A program made the position numbers and the translations under genes. A model generated the notes under the pieces. That model saw nothing but the letters and a program-made list of their open reading frames with translations, had not been told where the DNA came from and ran no database searches. From Desulfosporosinus sp. (GTDB taxonomy: Bacteria; Bacillota; Desulfitobacteriia; Desulfitobacteriales; Desulfitobacteriaceae), in assembly GCA_031292055.1 (NCBI GenBank), contig JARLHV010000123.1, forward strand, positions 29,426-93,425: 64,000 bases of DNA, read 5' to 3'. Below are positions 18,261 to 26,720 of the stretch, piece by piece. The number at the start of each line of letters is the position of its first letter. Position 1 is the first letter of the stretch.

Positions 18261-18388
18261 AAATTTTGCCTTTTTAATAAAATAAGCAAAAAAAGGCATA
18301 TTAATAGATGTTCTTAATCGGGGCAAAGGAGCCCAACAGATCGGATACTAACTAGGCCCAATTAAGCTGGGCAAAGAAGAGGAGTAAC

Positions 18389-19492
18389 ATGGAGCAAAAG
18401 GAAAAAATCTCAGGAACTCAAGTTTCCATGCTGTTGTTTGTTGTTGTTACTTCTACAATAATAATTTATGTTCCAAGTTTTACAGCAAGTGAGGCTAAAG
18501 AGTCTGCCTGGTTAGCAGCTTCAATCATTCCGTTTGCCTTCGGATGTTTAACTCTTTGGGTCGTTTATAAGCTGGGAAGCTCTTTTCCGACACTTACGAT
18601 TTTCCAATCTTGTGAAGTTATTATGGGCAAATTTTTAGGTAAGAGTCTTGGCCTAACCTACGTAGTGTTTCTGTTGTTCATGGACGTTTTAGTTCTTAGG
18701 GAATTTTCGGATTTTCTAAACGTTACAACACTCCCTTTAACTCCAAGAATCTGGCTTCTAACTGGTATTGTGGTCTTGGCAACGTATGGAGCGTATCAAG
18801 GATTAGAGGTTATCGCTCGGGCAGTGCAGTTTATACTTGGTATTTATTTGCTAGGGTTTACAATCGTTGTCTTATTTGCGTTAACTAATTTTGAGGTGGG
18901 TAGATTACTACCTGTTATGGAAGATGGGCTAGTGCCAATAATCCGAGGTTCAATAGCACCGGCGTCTTGGTATGGGGAAATTTGTCTGCTTTCAGTACTA
19001 TTTCCTTTTGTCAAGAAACCTGCGGAGCTAAAGAAAAAAGGATTAATAGTCCTAATCGCAATAGCCCTATTTGTAACGATTGACGTAGTAATGACTCTAG
19101 GGGTGCTTGGAGCTGGCTTAACAAGTGCGTATACACTTTCATTTTGGACGCTAACTAGAAGTATCGAAATTGGTGAGGTTGCGCAAAGGTTAGAAAGTTT
19201 TTTATTGGTTATCTGGATAAGTGGAATTATCATAAAAGCCGCCGTTCTAAATAATTTAATATGCTTGGGCATAACACAAGTTTTTGGAAGAAAAACAAAT
19301 GTGGTATTAGGAATCGTGGCGTTTTTGGAACTATTTATCAGCGCTAATCTTGGAAACGTTTTGCTGGTAAACGTTATTTTGAGTAGCTATTGGCCCCCAG
19401 TTGGTATTGTGTTTGAGTTAGTCATCCCAACATTTTTGCTAGTGATTAGAGGTGTGAGAGACAAGTTCTCATCAAAGGTAAGGGGGGCTTGA
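18389..19492 (+). CDS. gerAB: Spore germination permease, GerAB family
   Basis: The protein has 367 residues with about ten membrane helices and the amino-acid/polyamine permease fold. The opening EKISGTQVSMLLF is typical of GerAB/GRKB proteins. GerAB is the germinant-sensing subunit in the spore inner membrane. GAGGAG precedes the ATG. The stop overlaps the next gene's TTG (TTGA). The order AB-AA-AC differs from the classical AA-AB-AC order of Bacillus but is common in clostridia. Confidence 0.92.
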   Translation: MEQKEKISGTQVSMLLFVVVTSTIIIYVPSFTASEAKESAWLAASIIPFAFGCLTLWVVYKLGSSFPTLTIFQSCEVIMGKFLGKSLGLTYVVFLLFMDVLVLREFSDFLNVTTLPLTPRIWLLTGIVVLATYGAYQGLEVIARAVQFILGIYLLGFTIVVLFALTNFEVGRLLPVMEDGLVPIIRGSIAPASWYGEICLLSVLFPFVKKPAELKKKGLIVLIAIALFVTIDVVMTLGVLGAGLTSAYTLSFWTLTRSIEIGEVAQRLESFLLVIWISGIIIKAAVLNNLICLGITQVFGRKTNVVLGIVAFLELFISANLGNVLLVNVILSSYWPPVGIVFELVIPTFLLVIRGVRDKFSSKVRGA

Positions 19493-21099
19493 AAATTAAG
19501 CTAAAGTCATTGTTAAAAAGGAGTCTTAGTTTTACTGGGAAAAAAAGGCTAATAAAGGTTGGCCAAACCCCGCTGGAAAAACACCCACTTTCAGCTTCTC
19601 TCGAACAGAATCTAACAGAACTACAGAAAATATTTGATTTGTGTGCAGACGTGGTCTTTAGAAAGTTCACGCTTAATTGTGAGCCGCCTATAAATGCAGT
19701 GGCAGTATTTGCTGATACTTTGATTGATGTAAAAAGCGGTAGTGAGACTATTCTCAAAGTCATTATGCAAGAGACCACCTCTTTGCCAGAGAATGTACGG
19801 ATTACAAAATCCAATGCCATTCAAATTCTTAATGAGCGCTTGTTGACGGCAATGAACACAAAAATTACCAGAGACTTTCTCGAATTGGCAGATTTCGTCC
19901 TTACCGGAAGAGTTGCGATCGTAATTGATGGTTCGTCCAGTGTCCTAACTTGTTACGTCGGCGGCTCTCCAGGTAGGATAATTGAGGAACCGATCACTGA
20001 ACCGGTCGTAAGAGGTCCCAGAGATGGCTTTGTCGAGGATTATAAAATCAATTTATCCTTAATACGCAGGCGAATAAAATCCAGTCGGCTAAAAGTTGAG
20101 TTGCTTGAAGTTGGAGCTATTAGCAAAACTGTAGTTGCCCTCTGTTACATAAAGGGTATTGTCGAAGACAGCTTAATCGAAGAGGTCAAGACTAGAATTA
20201 ACAGGATAAGGATGGATGTAGTCAACGGAAGTGGGACTATAGAAGAAATGATAACGGACCAGCCATTAAGTTTATTTCCGTTGGTTGAGTACACGGAACG
20301 CCCTGACAAGGTAGCCGGCTCTTTGGCGGAGGGTAAGGTCGCAATTTTTGTCGATAACACACCAATGACACTTATAGCTCCTACAACCTTTATCTCTCTG
20401 TTGCAAGCCAGTGAGGATTACGACAATGCATTTATCTATGCTTCTTTTGTGCGGCTGATACGGGTTGTGTCTCTACATATTGCGCTATTGCTACCAGCTA
20501 TAACCGTAGCAATAATGACCTTTCATCAGGAAATTATCCCAGATAAACTTATGGGTGTCGTATTAACCTCAAGGAAGGAATTACCTTTTCCTATAGTTGT
20601 AGAAGTACTATTTATGGAGATGTTTTTTGAGATTTTACGAGAAGCTGGGGTAAGGTTACCTAGAACCATCGGACAATCTGTCAGTATTGTCGGCGGCTTA
20701 GTTATAGGCCAAGCTTCAGTGAATGCGGGTTTTGTTGGCTACATAGCGGTGATTGTTGTAGCCCTAACTGCAGTGGCATCATTTGCTATACCTAATTATG
20801 CTGCGGGAACTGCAATTCGCATTTTAAGATTTGGTCTTATTATATTAGCTTCTATAATGGGTGGAGTTGGAATTATGATGGGGTTGATGTTTATTTTATT
20901 CTATCTTTGTGGAGTGCGCTCATTTGGAGTACCCTATTTGTCACCGATTGCACCGTTGATTCCTAGGGATTTGAAAGATACTTTTATCCGTGTCCCTTGG
21001 TGGGCTATGCTAACCCGTCCAACCTTTACAGGGACAAAAGAGCTGGTCAGGATGGATACCAATCAAGGGTCGACTAAGCCGAATAAAGGAAAGGAGTAA
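19489..21099 (+). CDS. gerAA: Spore germination protein, GerAA family
   Basis: The protein has 536 residues and starts with TTG overlapping gerAB by 4 bases. A soluble N-terminal domain (about 1-300, with IVIDGSSSVL and PVVRGPRDGF, a GerA signature) precedes about five membrane helices (about 300-480, with RLPRTIGQSVSIVGGLVIGQ). GerAA subunits form the oligomeric ion channel of the germinant receptor. The family-typical PRDGF and QSVSIVGG motifs are intact, so the receptor is probably functional. Confidence 0.95.
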   Translation: MKIKLKSLLKRSLSFTGKKRLIKVGQTPLEKHPLSASLEQNLTELQKIFDLCADVVFRKFTLNCEPPINAVAVFADTLIDVKSGSETILKVIMQETTSLPENVRITKSNAIQILNERLLTAMNTKITRDFLELADFVLTGRVAIVIDGSSSVLTCYVGGSPGRIIEEPITEPVVRGPRDGFVEDYKINLSLIRRRIKSSRLKVELLEVGAISKTVVALCYIKGIVEDSLIEEVKTRINRIRMDVVNGSGTIEEMITDQPLSLFPLVEYTERPDKVAGSLAEGKVAIFVDNTPMTLIAPTTFISLLQASEDYDNAFIYASFVRLIRVVSLHIALLLPAITVAIMTFHQEIIPDKLMGVVLTSRKELPFPIVVEVLFMEMFFEILREAGVRLPRTIGQSVSIVGGLVIGQASVNAGFVGYIAVIVVALTAVASFAIPNYAAGTAIRILRFGLIILASIMGGVGIMMGLMFILFYLCGVRSFGVPYLSPIAPLIPRDLKDTFIRVPWWAMLTRPTFTGTKELVRMDTNQGSTKPNKGKE

Positions 21100-21100
21100 C

Positions 21101-22324
21101 ATGGAGCAAAAGGCAAAAAAGTTAAGGTTATTCATTAGAATCGGCATGCCTTTCATTATTCTACAGATGCTTTGTATTGGGTGTTGGGATCAAAAACATA
21201 CTAGAGACCTTGTCATTATTACTGTTTTAGGGTTTGATAGAATAACTGATGAGGATGGTGTGGATAAATGGCAAGTATCCAGCTTTGTGATGCAGTCAGG
21301 AAAGGCGGAGGCGGCAGGTGGGGGCGGCGGCAACGGAACAAGTGAAGTTAAACCGGAACTTGTATGGAGAGGTAAGGGGTTAACGATCTCAGAGGCAATT
21401 TTAGATTTTACCAAAAGGTCTCCCCGGGTTCCTTTTTTTGCAGATACCTCTTCCGTGATCATTGGGGAAAGAGCAGCCAAAGAAGGGTTATTGCCTATAA
21501 TTGATTATCTAAATAGACTTAGGGAGTATCGTCCGGGCGCTTTTGTCATGATTTGCAAAGGCAAGGCCAGCTTACTATTTGAAGCAGAACCGGAGGTATC
21601 CATCTCGGTCTCGAGAGACTTACGAGAGTTAGCCAGAAATACGTCGGGGAGCTCAGGGATTGCTAGAGGGGTTAAGCTTATGGATTTTACAGCAGATTTA
21701 TTGAGTACAGACCGAGACCCAGTAGCTCCAGAAATCAGGTTGATTAATCCTAAAGAGAAAAGGGGTGAGGAACTTGCTGGGCCTCCCAAAGCTGTATTAG
21801 TTGAAGGGATAGGAATATTTAAAGACGCTAAATTGGTCGGCTGGTTAGATAAAGAGGACGCTATTGGATATAATTTGTTAACTGCCAAAATTAATGAAGG
21901 GGCTATCACTATTCAGGTGAAGAAAGATGGTAAATGGTTTACATATCTCGTTGAACGATCAACACCTTCACTTAAAGTGACACTAATTGACGACAAGCTA
22001 AATATTAAGGTAGGAATTGAAGTTAAAGGAAGAATAATTGAGGATGATGGAGCGGATCTGGCACCTAGTGAAATCGATCAAATCGAACATGCTATTTCAG
22101 AACAAATTGGACAAATGGTCATGCATGCCATCGAAACTGTTCGAGGAGATGAATCGGATTGTCTGGGCTTTTCAGAAGAGCTGCACCGCTATAGCCCCAA
22201 AGACTGGAAAAAGGTTAAAGCACACTGGAGAGAAACTTTCTTAAATGCCAATGTCGATGTTCAAGTAAATGCTGCAGTAGAGAATACAGGCAGACTTGGG
22301 CAAATGTTGGAGCTACAAAAATGA
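21101..22324 (+). CDS. gerAC: Spore germination lipoprotein, GerAC family (Ger(x)C)
   Basis: The protein has 407 residues. The signal peptide ends in a lipobox with Cys28 followed by WDQ, the typical CWD start of mature GerC proteins. The body follows Ger(x)C domains to the end. A low-complexity insert rich in Gly and Ala lies near residues 70-80. It is the lipid-anchored third subunit of the receptor. AAGGAG precedes the ATG, and the gene begins directly after the gerAA stop. Confidence 0.94.
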   Translation: MEQKAKKLRLFIRIGMPFIILQMLCIGCWDQKHTRDLVIITVLGFDRITDEDGVDKWQVSSFVMQSGKAEAAGGGGGNGTSEVKPELVWRGKGLTISEAILDFTKRSPRVPFFADTSSVIIGERAAKEGLLPIIDYLNRLREYRPGAFVMICKGKASLLFEAEPEVSISVSRDLRELARNTSGSSGIARGVKLMDFTADLLSTDRDPVAPEIRLINPKEKRGEELAGPPKAVLVEGIGIFKDAKLVGWLDKEDAIGYNLLTAKINEGAITIQVKKDGKWFTYLVERSTPSLKVTLIDDKLNIKVGIEVKGRIIEDDGADLAPSEIDQIEHAISEQIGQMVMHAIETVRGDESDCLGFSEELHRYSPKDWKKVKAHWRETFLNANVDVQVNAAVENTGRLGQMLELQK

Positions 22325-22410
22325 ATATAATATGGTATGATAGACATTGTTCACTTGAGTAAACTCAAAGAAAGCTGGTTTTACTTATTAACTATTTTAA
22401 ACGAATAAAA

Positions 22411-24261
22411 GTGATTAATAGTCTTAATATGCTTTGGATAATCCTATTCTTATTAAAAATAAACTATATTTTCCATGACTTTGCTACAGTTAACCTTATA
22501 AATACGAGTACAGGCCGTATTGACGGCACGCTGGGTATGCTTCTGATACTTTTATCTGTTTCATTTTTGCTTAAAAGAAACGTCGGAAGAATTTACTTAA
22601 TAACTTGTGATTTTCTTATGACAGGTTTGTTTTTAGTTGATTTGATATCTTTCAGGTGTTATAACGATATTATAGGTATACAGACTCTCTCTACGGCTTG
22701 GCGATTCCTTCAAGCAACTACAAATTGGTGGGCGTTTCTCAAGCTTGGAGATATCTATTTAGGCGCTGACTTGGTTGTATTAGTAGTAATAGTTGCTAGG
22801 AAAATTTATTTTCCCCTACCTAAAGTAAAATTCTCTTTGCGACTGGTTGTTTTTTTATTAACTCTTTTAATCGGAAGCAGAGAGGCTTTCCAAGCTTATA
22901 AGCTGTTAGAAATTGATCAACCTGGAATTACTAATACATTTTATTCGAAACTTTATATAGCACAAAGTGTCGGGAATTTAGAATTTCGGGCTTTGGACGT
23001 TATGAGATCAGCTAAGATTAAGCTGAATGCTTCTGCTCCTAATTCCCAAGATACACTGTCTTTAGCTCAATGGCTTAAGACGAATCATCCAAGTGCTGTA
23101 ACTACGAATAATCAGTTACTAGGGGTGGCTAAAGGCAAAAATTTAATTGTTTTACAGGTTGAGTCTTTGCAACAATTTGTGATAGGAAAAACGATCAACG
23201 GTATAGAAATCACGCCGAATTTAAACCGTTTCTTACAACAGAGTTTGTACTTTGAAAATTACTATGGAGAAACATGGAATGGTGGAACTTCGGATGCGGC
23301 ATTTATGTCTAATGCTTCTTTATACCCAGTTTCCAAAGGTAGCGCTTATATTGATTATCCAATGAACCACTATACAAGCATCGCCAATACACTCAGTGCC
23401 AAAGGGTATCAGACCATTTCTATTGAAGCCACGCCATCAGGATTTTGGGGTAGTGATTTAATGACCCCGGCCTTGGGATTTAAACACACAATTCATGGGG
23501 ACGACTTAGTTCAAGATGAGACGATTGGCATGGGGTTAGCTGATCAATCGATGTTGCAGCAAGGTGCAGAACACTTGGAACAGCTTAAAGAACCCTTTTA
23601 TTCCATGCTCATCACCTTATCAAGTCATTATCCGTTCGAGATTCCAGAAAAAGATAAAGACATTAATGTCGCTCCCTATGACAATACTCTTTTTGGCAAT
23701 TATTTAGAATCTGTACATTATACGGACCAAGCAATTGGAAACTTTCTCGATCGGTTAGCAAAGGATGGCCTGCTTGAGCACTCAGTCGTTGTAATTTATG
23801 GAGATCATCCCGCTCCCTTGGGTACTAACAACCAGGAATTGGCTAAATTCTTAGGTTATGGTCAAAGTGCGATTGACGATTATCATTGGCAAGCTATGCA
23901 AAAGGTCCCACTGATTGTGCATCTTCCAAGTGGCATAGGCCACGGAACCATCAGCAAAATTAGTGGACAGGTAGACTTGTTTCCGACTCTTTTGGGGCTT
24001 TGGGGTGAGGATGCGGGACAATATCCCGTCTTGGGGCATGACTTGCTTAACTCTGCAGCACCAGGGTTAGCAATTTCACGTAACGGTGTTATGTATTATC
24101 AAGATCGACTCTATAATATACCGGGAAAAGCAGTCTATGATTTTAAAACAGGTAACCCGCTTCCTTGGTCGGATTCTGATCCCGCCTTAAGACTATACCA
24201 AGACTATCTAAAAAACAGTGACTTGATATTCCAATACGATTTACAATCGAAATTAGGCTGA
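22411..24261 (+). CDS. LtaS-like membrane sulfatase-fold phosphotransferase
   Basis: The protein has 616 residues. Five N-terminal membrane helices (to about residue 165) are followed by a linker and an extracellular sulfatase-fold domain. LIVLQVESLQ (metal-binding Glu), NGGTSDAAF (catalytic Thr) and YGDHPA (metal-binding Asp-His) match lipoteichoic-acid synthases and related phosphoglycerol transferases. No good ribosome site is visible before the GTG at 22411, and an in-frame stop lies 51 bases further upstream, so the exact start is uncertain. It may polymerise glycerol phosphate or decorate a surface glycan. Confidence 0.85.
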   Translation: MINSLNMLWIILFLLKINYIFHDFATVNLINTSTGRIDGTLGMLLILLSVSFLLKRNVGRIYLITCDFLMTGLFLVDLISFRCYNDIIGIQTLSTAWRFLQATTNWWAFLKLGDIYLGADLVVLVVIVARKIYFPLPKVKFSLRLVVFLLTLLIGSREAFQAYKLLEIDQPGITNTFYSKLYIAQSVGNLEFRALDVMRSAKIKLNASAPNSQDTLSLAQWLKTNHPSAVTTNNQLLGVAKGKNLIVLQVESLQQFVIGKTINGIEITPNLNRFLQQSLYFENYYGETWNGGTSDAAFMSNASLYPVSKGSAYIDYPMNHYTSIANTLSAKGYQTISIEATPSGFWGSDLMTPALGFKHTIHGDDLVQDETIGMGLADQSMLQQGAEHLEQLKEPFYSMLITLSSHYPFEIPEKDKDINVAPYDNTLFGNYLESVHYTDQAIGNFLDRLAKDGLLEHSVVVIYGDHPAPLGTNNQELAKFLGYGQSAIDDYHWQAMQKVPLIVHLPSGIGHGTISKISGQVDLFPTLLGLWGEDAGQYPVLGHDLLNSAAPGLAISRNGVMYYQDRLYNIPGKAVYDFKTGNPLPWSDSDPALRLYQDYLKNSDLIFQYDLQSKLG

Positions 24262-24272
24262 ATAATTACCAG

Positions 24273-24298
24273 TTCCAGGCCCCGATTTTTGCCTGGAA
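24273..24298 (+). terminator. Hairpin after the LtaS-like gene
   Basis: TTCCAGGC (24273-24280) pairs with GCCTGGAA (24291-24298), 12 bases after the stop. There is no clear T run, so termination here would be weak. Confidence 0.4.
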
Positions 24299-24400
24299 AG
24301 ATAATATTTTATCGTTACTTGTTATGAGTCGATGGACAGCGTAACTTTAAATGGCTAAAGCTAAATTAACATGATTTTCCTAATAAAAAGGATTAATAGA

Positions 24401-24440
24401 AAAGGCCGCACTTTAATTGACGTTAAAGTGCGGCCTTTTT
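24401..24440 (+). terminator. Strong intrinsic terminator
   Basis: A 16-base arm AAAGGCCGCACTTTAA pairs perfectly with its complement, followed by five T. It ends the transcript of the LtaS-like gene. Confidence 0.9.
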
Positions 24441-24446
24441 CGATAG

Positions 24447-24481
24447 CTCAGACCCCCATGCCGCTGCGCGGCATCACTGAG
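24447..24481. repeat. Extragenic palindrome (REP-like)
   Basis: The nested inverted repeat has outer arms CTCAG/CTGAG and inner arms ATGCCGC/GCGGCAT around TGC, just after the terminator. Its GC richness contrasts with the AT-rich surroundings. It could be a REP-type element; only one copy was seen in this window. Confidence 0.4.
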
Positions 24482-24686
24482 GAGGCCTTCTCCGTTGATA
24501 AGAATTAGTTATTGTAGAGCAGTAGGCCATCATTACAAGTTTGGTGTTAGTGGAATAGATTTCTTAAGCAAAATGGTGATCGACATAAAAGGTGAATAGA
24601 TAGGGTTATTAATTTACTATTCAGTTATCAGTTGCACTTCCAGCCAGTAGCTTTTAGAGTAATTCCAGATGCTGAAACCTTGACAC

Positions 24687-24756
24687 AATCTTAAGAAAAA
24701 GAGTGCTTTTCCTTAAGATTGAACGCTTGCCTTATTGAGAAATTAACAAGTATACT
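24687..24756 (+). promoter_or_regulatory. Palindrome and possible promoter before the efflux operon
   Basis: AATCTTAAG (24687-24695) and CTTAAGATT (24712-24720) are perfect inverted arms, with AAAAG/CTTTT pairing inside them. Downstream, TTGCCT (24727) and TATACT (24751-24756) lie 18 bases apart. The palindrome could be the site of a regulator of the pump, or a leader hairpin. Confidence 0.4.
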
Positions 24757-24814
24757 AAGACAGTATTCAGTGAAGAAAAGCCTTCGAAAAACTGGTAGAG
24801 GAGTGAAAAACACG

Positions 24815-26686
24815 ATGATTAAATTTGATGAACGGTCACAAGACCGGTCAATGTCACCAAAATTAGCTGGTTTTTTGGCAGTAGCACTTATCTGTACCAC
24901 GGTTACAGGATGTAGCACAGCGAAACAAGCGACGGCCGTAAAACCACCTGCCATCGCGGTAAAGACAGAAAAGATCCAGCTCGGCCAGTTGCCAAACGCA
25001 GATAGCTTTCTTGGTAGTGTCACTCCTTACATACAAACCTCCTTATCCCCTGCGACTTCAGGAACCCTGAAGGTTGTGAATGTCCGCGCGGGGGATATAG
25101 TGCAGCCAGGGCAGGTTTTAGCGAGTATTGACACCAGTGTTCTTCAGGCTCAACTCGATCAGGCAACTGCGAATATAAATGTTGCCCAGGCTCAACTTGG
25201 TGCCACAGGACAAGGCACAGATAATTCTCTAGCCCAGTCTAAATCTGCTCTCGAAGCATCCCAAACTAATTTAACAAATGCTCAATCTGCTGCTCCTGCT
25301 ACCGTAGCTAGTGCCCAAAAGGCCTTGGTCACCGCTCAGAGTCAGGTGGAAAACGCTAATGTTCAGTACGCAAATGGTGTTAAACAAGCTCAAACTGGGC
25401 TTGATTCTGCCCAGGCTGCGTTAGATGCCGCTAATACTCAGGCTCAAACCGGACTTGATTCTGCCCAAGCTACTCTGGATACCGCTAATACTCAAGTTCA
25501 AACCGCGCAAGCTAACTTAACGAAAACTCAAGCTGCTTATAATACGGCGAATCAGCAATTGCAGAGGATCCAGCAAATGGCTCAGTCTGAGAGTGACCCA
25601 AGTCTGCTAGCGGCGCAGGCTACTGAGGAACAGTCAGGGATCGCTTTACAAAATGCTCAGAATAATGTAGCGAACGGAAACTCTGCTGTAACTAAGGCTC
25701 AGGCGGATTTGAATAATACTCAAGCGGGTTTACAAGCTACTGTAACCAAGGCTCAGGCAGCGTTGGTAGCTGCTCAAGCTACTTTACAGGCCGCTCAAGA
25801 TTCGAAAGCGGTACAGACGGCCCAAGCACAGGTAAGTCAGGCCCAAGCCGCTCTGGATGCAGCAAACATCACGTCCGCTAATTCTATTGCTACGGCTCAG
25901 GCAAGCGTGGCCCAGTCCCAAACTAATAATCAGACCTTAATTAACAATCCCCAGCTTCAAGTTGGGACGTCTCAGGTTCAAGCCGCTCAGGCCGGGATGA
26001 AGGTTTATCAGGCCCAAATTAGCAATGGTCAGATTACTGCTCCGGTAGGGGGTTATGTGACGGCTGTTAATGCGGAGGTTGGCCAGTCGGTCGGACCGGG
26101 TACCGGCTTTATTACAATCGCTTCGATGGATCCGCTGATAGCTACTGTCGATGTGCCCGTCAATAATATCAGCAAAATGCAGGTCGGTCAGTCGATGTCG
26201 GTTCTTGTCCCTGCAACCCAGGAGACCTTAGAGGGGAAAATTAGCGCAGTTCTTCCGGCACCTGATCCAACCAGTAAAAAATACTCCGTCAATATTACGC
26301 TTACACCGGGGAAGCAACAGGCTCTGCCCGGAATGCCGGTAGAGGCTTTTGCTCAGAATAGTGGCAAACAAGGTATTGTAATCCCTGCTGATTGTGTACT
26401 GAGTATGCAAAGTGGAGCGATTTCGGTCTTTGTGGTAGAGAACGGAAAAGCTGTTCAGCGAACGGTTCAAGTCGGAAACATGACCGGGACCCTCTATGAG
26501 ATAACCAGTGGACTGCAGCCGGGAGATATTGTTGTCACCCAAGGTCAGAACTTGTTGTCTGCAGGTAATCAGGTCCAAGAAATTAATAGTTCGGAGACGA
26601 GCCAAAGTGGAGCACCAGGGCAGGCGACTCCCCCTAGTGGAACTCAACCTAATCAAGGCGCTAAAAAGAGCGCTGCCAAGAGTTGA
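24815..26686 (+). CDS. RND efflux membrane-fusion (periplasmic adaptor) lipoprotein
   Basis: The protein has 623 residues. The signal peptide ends in the lipobox VTGC with Cys33. A biotinyl-lipoyl half (SGTLKVVNVRAGDIVQPGQ) comes next, then an exceptionally long Gln/Ala-rich coiled coil (about residues 110-400), the second lipoyl half (GGYVTAVNAEVGQSV), a beta barrel and a membrane-proximal domain. The tail is low-complexity Ser/Gln/Pro/Lys. The coiled coil contains an 18-residue tandem repeat (QAQTGLDSAQA type). The ATG at 24815 has GAGGAGTG upstream. It pairs with the RND pump downstream; in a monoderm it would bridge the pump and the cell wall space. Confidence 0.9.
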   Translation: MIKFDERSQDRSMSPKLAGFLAVALICTTVTGCSTAKQATAVKPPAIAVKTEKIQLGQLPNADSFLGSVTPYIQTSLSPATSGTLKVVNVRAGDIVQPGQVLASIDTSVLQAQLDQATANINVAQAQLGATGQGTDNSLAQSKSALEASQTNLTNAQSAAPATVASAQKALVTAQSQVENANVQYANGVKQAQTGLDSAQAALDAANTQAQTGLDSAQATLDTANTQVQTAQANLTKTQAAYNTANQQLQRIQQMAQSESDPSLLAAQATEEQSGIALQNAQNNVANGNSAVTKAQADLNNTQAGLQATVTKAQAALVAAQATLQAAQDSKAVQTAQAQVSQAQAALDAANITSANSIATAQASVAQSQTNNQTLINNPQLQVGTSQVQAAQAGMKVYQAQISNGQITAPVGGYVTAVNAEVGQSVGPGTGFITIASMDPLIATVDVPVNNISKMQVGQSMSVLVPATQETLEGKISAVLPAPDPTSKKYSVNITLTPGKQQALPGMPVEAFAQNSGKQGIVIPADCVLSMQSGAISVFVVENGKAVQRTVQVGNMTGTLYEITSGLQPGDIVVTQGQNLLSAGNQVQEINSSETSQSGAPGQATPPSGTQPNQGAKKSAAKS

Positions 26687-26720
26687 GAATGTCTAAACTA
26701 AAGGGAAAGGCGGGAGCAGT

